Of a DNA stretch of 64,000 bases, positions 16,106 through 23,876 are shown one piece after another. Positions within the stretch are counted from its first letter, which is position 1; each line of letters starts with the position of its first letter. The notes under the pieces were generated by a model, which searched no databases, was not told where the DNA came from, and saw only the letters and a list, made by a program, of their open reading frames with translations. Source of the DNA: an uncultured Lachnospiraceae bacterium (GTDB taxonomy: Bacteria > Bacillota > Clostridia > Lachnospirales > Lachnospiraceae); the NCBI GenBank assembly GCA_910579615.1, contig CAJTUA010000018.1, positions 35,972 to 99,971 of the forward strand, written 5' to 3'. Made by a program: the position numbers and the translations under genes.

Positions 16106-17668
16106 ATGGGCACGGAAGCAGACTATCGCCTGGTGAACGATATCATTGACCACCACGGCGAGAGAATACAGAATCTGAAACGATATTATCCGTTTTTTTA
16201 TCTGCAGGCAGTAAGCCTTGCGCAGTATCACGAAGGGAAATATGCCAGTCTTGATATGGGGTATATTTCCTTAGCGTTGCTGCGCTTTTTTATTGAGGAA
16301 AATAATTTTAATGAGCGTGAAGTGACACGAAAGAAGGTGCATGAATTCCTTGCCGAATTGCTGCGGCGGGATTTTGATATGCATCTGCCCGCGCAGGAGG
16401 AAAAGGACCTGGTGACATATCTGTTTGATAAGCTGCGCAACGATGGGAAGCCCTTCCAGTTTGAGTATTTTGACCCGGCGGACAAAAAGCGCAAAGCGAC
16501 ACGCACTAAGCTGATTGAGAGCGGAATTTCCGGCGGCAATGTCGTTTATTCCATTACGGCGGATGCAATTGAATTTTATCTGGATACGAAGGAAATCCGC
16601 GAGGAGAGCAAAATCAATATTGAACAGCTTTTGCTGGAGAAAATGATACGCACGAAAAATTTTATGGGCGGCATTGAGGTTGTGCGCCGGATGAACAGCG
16701 AGGTCAACAAGCTGCGCCAACGAAAAAAAGAAGTTCTGATGATTCTGGGCTACAATGTTTTCGAGGGGGTGGCTGCCCTTGAGGAATTTAACCGCACGGG
16801 CGTGCGCTGGTTTCAGGAGGAGCAAAAAGCATTTACGCGGAATAAAGAGCTCACGGATGCGGCGCGGCGCAGGGCGGAGACATCCGAAGGGATGGACGGG
16901 CGCGCGTACCGGGAGATTTTTTTGCTGGATTCGGAATTACAAAAAGCCATGACGAACCATGGGCGGCTTCTTGCGGACTGCATGGAACTGCAGGTGAAGG
17001 CGGATGAAATTATCCACAAATATAAATTCAGCCGCCTGAAAAATGCTTTTGATTTCCGGGGGTTTCTTGAGAAGGCAAAAGAGCAGGAGGATGCGTCACT
17101 TCTCGGGGAACTTGTTTTGCCGCTGTTAAAACCGCATGTCCGGAAACATTTTTCCGTTTCCCAGGTGGACAATCTGCTGCTTGCGGCAATGCCGAACGAG
17201 GAAAGGCCGCAGCCTGTGCAGAAAGGGGAGGAGGAGGATTACCGGTTTGAGGACGAAATTGAGGAGGAGCGCATTGACGGCAATTATCAGGCGGTATTAA
17301 AAACGCTTCTGGATACGCTGCTTGTAAGGCCGCGGTTCGACCTTGCGGAGTTTAATACGATTCTTGAAACAAAATATTTTGACGAGATTTTTAAAAACAG
17401 CGATTATTATTCCTTCCTGGTGCAGCTTTGCCAGAAGCGCGTCTATGACCTGGCAGAAATCCGCAAAAAACAGGATACTTTTCTGGACGGCATTTTGGCG
17501 CACATGCTTGGGGAACTTCCGGAAGGCAAATACCGCGGACTGCGCTTTTCGGTGGAACTGCTTTCGGATATCGGACAGGAAGATGCGCCGCCGGGTGAGC
17601 TTACGCACGGGGAGGACGGGAGAGGGGGCGTGTTCTGCACCTCAAATATACGGTTTTGCCGTCTGTAA
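16106..17668 (+). CDS. JetA/MksF-like subunit (kleisin candidate) of an SMC-like complex
   Basis: 520 aa. An N-terminal winged-helix-like part (YRLVNDIIDHHGERIQNLKR, EFLAELLRRDFDMHLPAQEE), a long helical middle around residues 150-340 and a C-terminal helical domain fit the JetA/MksF family (DUF5716-like; family recalled, not searched). Kleisins bridge the heads of the MukB-like ATPase. Supporting context: it is followed directly by a 244-aa JetB/MksE-size protein and a 1471-aa SMC-like ATPase in the canonical F-E-B order. The start at 16106 is chosen over the upstream TTG because it fits the conserved N-terminus; its ribosome site (GGGGAAAG) is modest. The last 30 residues are Gly-rich and look unrelated to the fold. 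Confidence 0.72.
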   Translation: MGTEADYRLVNDIIDHHGERIQNLKRYYPFFYLQAVSLAQYHEGKYASLDMGYISLALLRFFIEENNFNEREVTRKKVHEFLAELLRRDFDMHLPAQEEKDLVTYLFDKLRNDGKPFQFEYFDPADKKRKATRTKLIESGISGGNVVYSITADAIEFYLDTKEIREESKINIEQLLLEKMIRTKNFMGGIEVVRRMNSEVNKLRQRKKEVLMILGYNVFEGVAALEEFNRTGVRWFQEEQKAFTRNKELTDAARRRAETSEGMDGRAYREIFLLDSELQKAMTNHGRLLADCMELQVKADEIIHKYKFSRLKNAFDFRGFLEKAKEQEDASLLGELVLPLLKPHVRKHFSVSQVDNLLLAAMPNEERPQPVQKGEEEDYRFEDEIEEERIDGNYQAVLKTLLDTLLVRPRFDLAEFNTILETKYFDEIFKNSDYYSFLVQLCQKRVYDLAEIRKKQDTFLDGILAHMLGELPEGKYRGLRFSVELLSDIGQEDAPPGELTHGEDGRGGVFCTSNIRFCRL

Positions 17669-17752
17669 AGAGTGATGGGGAATGCATTGCTTCGTCGCTC
17701 GGGCGAACGTAAAACCACAAATATTTTTTAAAAGGAGAGCGTAAAACAGGAC

Positions 17753-18487
17753 ATGGAAAGCAGGAATCTGGAAAAAGCAATGGAAGTTTTCGGGGCATTG
17801 CTTATCGGCGAGGAAATCAGCCTTGGGCGGGGCAAAAATGCGGTACTTTATGAGGCATACAATCAGAATGCGCAGGTCGCGGAGATTGTTGACCGTATGC
17901 TTTCCGGTCTGAACCTGCGTCTCTATGAGTACAATTACAGCCTGTACCTGACGGCGGGCACGCAGAACAAGGTGTTTGGCTACAGCAACGACGAATTAAA
18001 ACGAATGATGGGACTGCGCCTGAACCGGGAGTTATACCTGTGCTATTATATGATATATTGTATCATGCAGCATTTTTACAGCGATTCCGCGACCTATACC
18101 TTTGCGGAATATGTGCGGACGGAGGAGGTCGTGACCGCGGTCGATATGTCATTGTCGAATTTAATTGACCATCTGCAGGCTTACGCGGCGAGTGAGTTGG
18201 AGGAAAAAAGCTTCCGCGCCATTGCTGCTGCGTGGGATGAGCTTCCGGTTGTGTCAAATGAGGAAACGTCAGGGCGTGCGGGCAGGAATTCGCGCGTTGG
18301 GTATGTGAAACTGGTTTTTAATTTCCTGATATTGCAGGGGCTTTTTATGGAGGCGGGGGAGAAATATTACCCGACGGACCGTTTCCACGGTATGGTGCGC
18401 TGCTATTTCGAGCAGGAGCGCGGCAGGCTGTACTCGATTCTCTCGCGTGCAGGGCAGGGCGGTACCGGGGATGAAGTTTTTAAATGA
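17753..18487 (+). CDS. JetB/MksE-like subunit of an SMC-like complex
   Basis: 244 aa. All-helical winged-helix type: MESRNLEKAMEVFGALLIGE, then LYEAYNQNAQVAEIVDRMLS, GYSNDELKRMMGLRLNREL, and a C-terminal VKLVFNFLILQGLFMEAGEK with RFHGMVRCYFEQ. Length and position match MksE/JetB (DUF6063-like; from memory), the partner that binds kleisin and gates the SMC ring. AAAGGAG lies 15 bases upstream and AGGAC closer. It is 84 bases after the JetA-like gene and 53 bases before the SMC gene, so one operon is likely. Confidence 0.7.
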   Translation: MESRNLEKAMEVFGALLIGEEISLGRGKNAVLYEAYNQNAQVAEIVDRMLSGLNLRLYEYNYSLYLTAGTQNKVFGYSNDELKRMMGLRLNRELYLCYYMIYCIMQHFYSDSATYTFAEYVRTEEVVTAVDMSLSNLIDHLQAYAASELEEKSFRAIAAAWDELPVVSNEETSGRAGRNSRVGYVKLVFNFLILQGLFMEAGEKYYPTDRFHGMVRCYFEQERGRLYSILSRAGQGGTGDEVFK

Positions 18488-18540
18488 TTTGTGCAAACCG
18501 TAGCACGGGATTTTAATGTGTTCCAGCATGGAGGTTAGGG

Positions 18541-21500
18541 ATGCCGCATATTAACAGAATCAGAGTAAACAATGTAAAATACAATTTTGGAACGCAGTCG
18601 TATGAGGATTTCTGCTTAAAGCCGTTTGGGCGCAATATGCTTTATGATTTGGCAAACGGCGGCGGAAAGAGTGTGCTTATGCTTTTGATGCTGCAGACCG
18701 TACTGCCAAACTGTTCCCTCGATGATAAGCAGCCGGTGGAAAAGCTGTTCCGCACCGGGGACGGCAGCCAGACCATCCATTCGCTAGTGGAGTGGAAGCT
18801 TGACGCGCAGGATGTCGTGAACGGTTTTTGGTATATGACAACCGGTTTTTGCGCGCGCAAGGCCCAGAATGCGGAGGAGGGCAGGTCGGAAACCGCATCC
18901 ATCGACTATTTTAATTATTGCATTTTCTACCGCGATTACAATGCGAACGATATCTGCAATCTCCCGCTTGTAAAAAATAAGGAGAAAATTACATATACCG
19001 GGCTTCGCAAATATCTAAAGGAACTAGAGCGGGATAATTCCCTGATTGTCCGGCTGTTTGATAAAAAGGGGGAGTACCAGAGTTTTATTGCGGATTACGG
19101 GCTCTATGAGAGCGAATGGGAAATTATCCGGGGAATCAATAAAACCGAAGGGCATGTGCGCACATATTTCGAGACGAATTACCGGACAACGCGCAAGGTC
19201 GTGGAGGAGCTTTTGATTGAGGGGATTATACAGAAATCCTTTGCCATCCGCGGGGGAGGGGAGTCCGAGGAGACGATGTCGCGCACGCTGCTTGAGATGA
19301 AGGATAAATTGGTTGAACTCTCGAAAAGGAAGAGCGAAATCGGAAATTATGACAGGCAGATGGAACTGCTCGCGATGTTTGCGGAGCGCACGAAGGGCTT
19401 AAAGGAAATCTACGGGCGCATGGAGCTTTTGCAAAAGGAGATTTCAGGGCTGTACTGTGCGGCGGCGCGGATGGAAAAGCTTTCCGAGAATCGGCGGCAG
19501 GACGCGGAAAAGGAGCTTGCCGGGCTGCAAAGTGAGATGTGGCAGCTCCAGGAGCGCATTGATGCGGCGAATTATTTGGGGGATTGCTCGAAAACAAAGC
19601 AGTGCGAGGTGAAGAAAAAACAGCTTGGGGAAGTGGTCGGCGCGCAGGAGGAGGAATTAAAGCGCATAGAGCAGGCGTTAATGCTGCGCGAGTCGGCAAA
19701 TGATTACCTTGAGTACCAGGAGGAGAAGGCAAAGAGGGATGAGCTTGCGGCGGAGATTGCGGCAATGTCATCGGAAAAAAGCACGCTGCTTGAAGAAATC
19801 TGTTTTTTGACCCACCATATGAAGAAGGAGCAAAACCGCAGGCGGGAGGAGTTAGAGCAGGAGCTTTCCGCATCAAAGACACGCTACCACGCGCTTAAGA
19901 TTCGGATACAGGGTGCCGGTGAGCGCGCAAATGAGCTGTCGGGGGAGCTTGCGGGCGGGCAGCTGCGCAGGGAACAGCTGCAGGAACGGCTAGAATACCT
20001 TGATAACGCGCTGAATACGAAAAAACGCCAGGTCGGAATTTTAGTGCTTGAGGAATGCGGGCATAAAAAAGAGGAATGTGAGGCGGAGAAAGCGCGCCTT
20101 AAGGAAGAGCAGGAAGCATACGGCATAAAGCTTGCGCAGGTGGAGGCGGAGCTTGGAAAAGCCGCGCAGGGGCTTTTGGCATGCGATTTAAAGTTAGAAC
20201 AGCTTGGCGGGGAGGAGACATTCGAGACCGCGTTCCTTGCCGGGTATGAGGAGAAAAAGCAGCAGGCGGACCGGTTACTTTTTGTGTATGGCGCGAAGGA
20301 TTATGAAAAACTGATTGCATTGCTCCGTGAGAAGGAAGTTTCGGCGCGCATGAAGTGCGAGGAGCTTGCGGCGGCAGTAAAGAAGGGGCAGGAGCGGATA
20401 AAGAGGCTTTCCGGTACCGCATGGGGCGGATTTCTTGAGGAGCTTCCGGAGGCGGAGGAATGGAAGGAATATATCCGCGTGCGCCACGGGAAAAATGTGC
20501 AGAACGGGCGGGAATACCTCGCGGGCATAAAGGAGGGGCAAAGGGAAGAATTGTTAAAGGCATACCCTTATCTTCCATATGCGTTGGTGGTTGAGGAGGG
20601 GCTTGAGGAGCTTTGGCAGGATGAAAAACTGCACGAGGGAAAAAACAGCCTGATTTTTCCGGTAATTAAGGCGGCGGCACTGCGCAATCAGAGGGAATTG
20701 CTGCATGGGGAGGATATCCTGTTATTCTCAAAAACCTTCGGGAATTTTTTGGAGGATGGCGCGGCGGAACAGGAAATCGGCCGGCTGTCCGCGAAATTGC
20801 AGGAGGATGAGCGGCGCATCCGTATGCTTGCGGACCAGAGGCAGACATACCAGGAAGATGAGAAAAGCCTTTGGCGCTTTCTGAATTGTTACGAGGAAAA
20901 ATACAGGGAGTACATGGACAGGAAGAAGGAGCGCGAACAGGCACTTTCTTACTGGGAGAACGAAAAAAAGGAGCTTGCCGCGCGGAAGAAGGAGCTTTCC
21001 TCGCAGGGGGCTTTGTGCCGGGAAAGAATTGAAAAGGCGAAAGCGCGCGCGGGGGAGCTTTGTGCGGAGATAGAGCTTTTGGCGCAGTTAAAGCAGGATT
21101 TTGACGAGGCGCAGAACCTTTCGGTGCAATTAAAGGAAACGGAACATGCGGTTGCGGCGGCGCAGGGCCAACAGGAGGAACTTGCGAAAAAGTGCAGGGA
21201 ACTGGAGCGGGAGGCGGATGAGGTTTTGGAGCGGACAAGCGCCATCCGGATAAAGCTTGAGCGCCTTGATATGGTCTGGAAGGAGAAATACCAAAGATAC
21301 GATGTCCCGGGCGAGTATGGAGCCTGCACGCTTTCGGGGGAGGCGCTGAAAGCGGAGCTTTCCGGGAAATGCCAGGCATATGAGCGCGAGCATTCCGAGG
21401 CGGATGATAAGAACCGGCTGATGCAGTCGTATGTTACGGCGATGAACCGCTGCCTGCGTGCAATTAACGGGCGGGGTATCCCTGTTTCCGCGCTCAAGGA

Positions 21501-22956
21501 GATGGAAGCCCGCAATGAGCTGTACACAACCACGGAGCAGGAGCTGGTAAAGTTTCGCGGCGAGAAAGAAAAAATTGCCAAAACCCTTGCAGAGCGGCAG
21601 CGCGAGCTTGCGCAGGTTACGGCGGAGTGGAACCGCCTGCACGGCAAAACCGGGCAGCTTGCGGCGGAGCTGACAAAGCGTTATGGGAGCGCCCCTGTGC
21701 TAAAATTAGAGGAAGAAAAAATTGGTGAATATGTCGAGAACAGCCGCGCGCGGCTTGGTACGCTGCGGCAGCAGGAAGGGCAGTTAAAGGAAAAACAGGG
21801 GGAATTGGCACGCCAGAACATGCTGTTTTGCGATATGCGCAAAGATATCGAGCGCATGGCGCACAGCGCAGGCTTCCATTGTTCCTTGCAGGAGGCGGAT
21901 GACGTTAAGGAGGAAGCGGCAGAAACATTAAAGGAGCGCTTCCGGAATGCGGAGGAATCGTATGCCCGCGCGGTAGCCGAGCAGAAAAAATGTCAGGAAG
22001 ACTTTGCGCGCAGTATGCAGAAAACCACGGAAACCCTTGTATTGCTCAACGCGGCATCGCTGGCGGACGAGATGCGCGAAAGCGTTGTGCTGCCGGAAAA
22101 TGAGCGGGATACACAGCTGCTTGTTGGGAGGCTGTATGAGGTAAGGGATTGCCTTGCACTGGAAAAAAGCCGGATTGAAAGCGGCATTGAGGGCATCATT
22201 GGTTTGAAGGAGAATTTTGAAAACCAGTGCCTGCAGCGCTGCATCAATATCAAAGCAGAGCTTGACAGGCTTCCGGCGCTCTCGAAAATCACGCTTGGCG
22301 GGGAGGCGATTTCGATGGTTTCCTTACAGATTCCTTATGTGAAGGAGGAACTGTACCAGGGGCGGATGTCCGATTATATTGATGGGCTGGTGGAGGGCGT
22401 GGAGGAATTTAAAGAGCCGGCCGACAGGCTGCGCTATATCCGCAACGCACTTTCATTTAAAAAACTATTCGCGGTTATTGTCACGGACATGAATGCCATC
22501 CGCCTAAGCCTTTACAAGCGGGAGCGCATGAAAGAGCAGAGCCGCCACTTGCGCTACGAGGAGGCGGTCGGCAGCACCGGGCAGTCGCAGGGCATTTACA
22601 TCCAGTTTTTGATTGCCATCATCAATTATATTACAAACATCAATTCCGGGCGCGGGGAGAACGCCGGGCTTGGAAAGGTTATTTTTATTGACAACCCGTT
22701 TGGCGCGGCGAAAGATATCTATATCTGGGAACCAATTTTTGAATTGCTCAAAACAAACCAGGTGCAGCTGATTGTGCCTGCGCGCGGCACGACACCGGCA
22801 ATCACAGGTAGGTTTGATGTGAATTATGTCCTCGGGCAGAAGCTTGTGGACGGAAAACAGCAGACGGTTGTCGTGGATTACCACAGCAGTGTCCAGACGG
22901 AGGAACTTGAATACATCCCACTGCAGTTTGAACAGGAAAGCTTTGATTTTCTGTAA
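18541..22956 (+). CDS. JetC/MksB (MukB-like) SMC-family ATPase
   Basis: 1471 aa. The N-terminal head has Walker A in YDLANGGGKSVLMLLML (residues about 35-51). Two long coiled-coil arms rich in Glu, Lys, Leu and Arg (about 265-600 and 750-1290) flank a compact hinge-like part (about 615-745, WGGFLEELPEAEEWKEYIRV). The C-terminal head has a signature-like STGQSQG (about 1345) and a Walker B KVIFIDNPFG (about 1380), where the usual catalytic Glu after Asp is Asn, then LIVPARGTTPAITGRFD. Such proteins compact chromosomes (MukB, MksB) or restrict plasmids (Wadjet JetC). GGAGG precedes the ATG closely. No JetD-type nuclease gene is next to it. Confidence 0.85.
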   Translation: MPHINRIRVNNVKYNFGTQSYEDFCLKPFGRNMLYDLANGGGKSVLMLLMLQTVLPNCSLDDKQPVEKLFRTGDGSQTIHSLVEWKLDAQDVVNGFWYMTTGFCARKAQNAEEGRSETASIDYFNYCIFYRDYNANDICNLPLVKNKEKITYTGLRKYLKELERDNSLIVRLFDKKGEYQSFIADYGLYESEWEIIRGINKTEGHVRTYFETNYRTTRKVVEELLIEGIIQKSFAIRGGGESEETMSRTLLEMKDKLVELSKRKSEIGNYDRQMELLAMFAERTKGLKEIYGRMELLQKEISGLYCAAARMEKLSENRRQDAEKELAGLQSEMWQLQERIDAANYLGDCSKTKQCEVKKKQLGEVVGAQEEELKRIEQALMLRESANDYLEYQEEKAKRDELAAEIAAMSSEKSTLLEEICFLTHHMKKEQNRRREELEQELSASKTRYHALKIRIQGAGERANELSGELAGGQLRREQLQERLEYLDNALNTKKRQVGILVLEECGHKKEECEAEKARLKEEQEAYGIKLAQVEAELGKAAQGLLACDLKLEQLGGEETFETAFLAGYEEKKQQADRLLFVYGAKDYEKLIALLREKEVSARMKCEELAAAVKKGQERIKRLSGTAWGGFLEELPEAEEWKEYIRVRHGKNVQNGREYLAGIKEGQREELLKAYPYLPYALVVEEGLEELWQDEKLHEGKNSLIFPVIKAAALRNQRELLHGEDILLFSKTFGNFLEDGAAEQEIGRLSAKLQEDERRIRMLADQRQTYQEDEKSLWRFLNCYEEKYREYMDRKKEREQALSYWENEKKELAARKKELSSQGALCRERIEKAKARAGELCAEIELLAQLKQDFDEAQNLSVQLKETEHAVAAAQGQQEELAKKCRELEREADEVLERTSAIRIKLERLDMVWKEKYQRYDVPGEYGACTLSGEALKAELSGKCQAYEREHSEADDKNRLMQSYVTAMNRCLRAINGRGIPVSALKEMEARNELYTTTEQELVKFRGEKEKIAKTLAERQRELAQVTAEWNRLHGKTGQLAAELTKRYGSAPVLKLEEEKIGEYVENSRARLGTLRQQEGQLKEKQGELARQNMLFCDMRKDIERMAHSAGFHCSLQEADDVKEEAAETLKERFRNAEESYARAVAEQKKCQEDFARSMQKTTETLVLLNAASLADEMRESVVLPENERDTQLLVGRLYEVRDCLALEKSRIESGIEGIIGLKENFENQCLQRCINIKAELDRLPALSKITLGGEAISMVSLQIPYVKEELYQGRMSDYIDGLVEGVEEFKEPADRLRYIRNALSFKKLFAVIVTDMNAIRLSLYKRERMKEQSRHLRYEEAVGSTGQSQGIYIQFLIAIINYITNINSGRGENAGLGKVIFIDNPFGAAKDIYIWEPIFELLKTNQVQLIVPARGTTPAITGRFDVNYVLGQKLVDGKQQTVVVDYHSSVQTEELEYIPLQFEQESFDFL

Positions 22957-23064
22957 GAGAAGTAGTATAATGTGCGTAAAGGCGACACTGGCAGGACGAA
23001 ACGTAAAACATAAAAATTGCAGACTGCCAGCCCACAGACTACCCAGAAAGGAAAATGGCGCGCG

Positions 23065-23826
23065 ATGGAAGAATTCTGTCTTGAGGTAAAAGAAATTTCA
23101 AAAAGTTACCGGAGAAAAAAGGCGGTCGATAAGCTCTCCTTTACCCTCGCGCCAGGTCAGATTCTTGGCCTTATCGGAACCAATGGCGCAGGCAAATCAA
23201 CCACGATTTCCATGATTGCGACGCTGATGAAACCGGACGAGGGACAGATTTTGTTCCATGGGCAGGATATCCGGAAAAATCCGCGTCTGCTGCGGGAGAA
23301 AACCGGGTATGTACCGCAGGACATTGCACTCTACGAGTCGCTTTCCGGGCTGAGCAACCTCAAATTCTGGGGGCGCGCCGGGCATCTGCACGGCGGGAAA
23401 TTAAAGGAACGAATCCGTGTGGTCAGCCAGATGACAGGTTTTTCACCCGAAATGCTACAAAAACGCGTCGGGGAATATTCCGGGGGGATGAAGCGCCGGA
23501 TGAATATTGCGGTTGCGCTGTTAAAAGAGCCGGAGCTTTTGATTTTGGACGAGCCGACGGCGGGCATTGACATCCAGTCGCGCAATTTAATCCTTGGCGC
23601 GGTAAAGGAATTGGCGGATAAGGGAACGGCAGTGATTTATGTCGGGCACTATATGGATGAGGTGGAAAAGTTGTGCGACAGCATCTGTGTGCTTGACGCC
23701 GGGCATATGGTGTGCAATATGCCGCTTGGGGAAGCACTGCACACGCGGAATGGGAAAATTACCCTGGAGCAGTTATATAACGGGCTTTTTGAGGGGACGG
23801 AGCAGGGGGAGAATGGCTGCCTGTGA
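23065..23826 (+). CDS. ABC transporter-type ATP-binding protein without a permease
   Basis: 253 aa. Single cassette with Walker A GTNGAGKS, Q-loop YVPQDIALYESLS, signature YSGGMKRR, Walker B LLILDEPTAGID and switch His in VIYVGHYMDEVEKL. This is the DrrA/NatA-like branch normally paired with an ABC-2 permease, yet no membrane gene lies within the cluster. The start at 23065 follows AAAGGA 12-13 bases upstream. It ends with a stop that overlaps a possible GTG of the next gene, and lies 108 bases after the SMC-like gene. Partners may be elsewhere, or the protein could act on the neighbouring complex; the latter is speculation. Confidence 0.85.
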   Translation: MEEFCLEVKEISKSYRRKKAVDKLSFTLAPGQILGLIGTNGAGKSTTISMIATLMKPDEGQILFHGQDIRKNPRLLREKTGYVPQDIALYESLSGLSNLKFWGRAGHLHGGKLKERIRVVSQMTGFSPEMLQKRVGEYSGGMKRRMNIAVALLKEPELLILDEPTAGIDIQSRNLILGAVKELADKGTAVIYVGHYMDEVEKLCDSICVLDAGHMVCNMPLGEALHTRNGKITLEQLYNGLFEGTEQGENGCL

Positions 23827-23876
23827 CCGGATGCGCAGAGATGCCTGAAATAAACACATTAGAATGGAAGGTTCGT

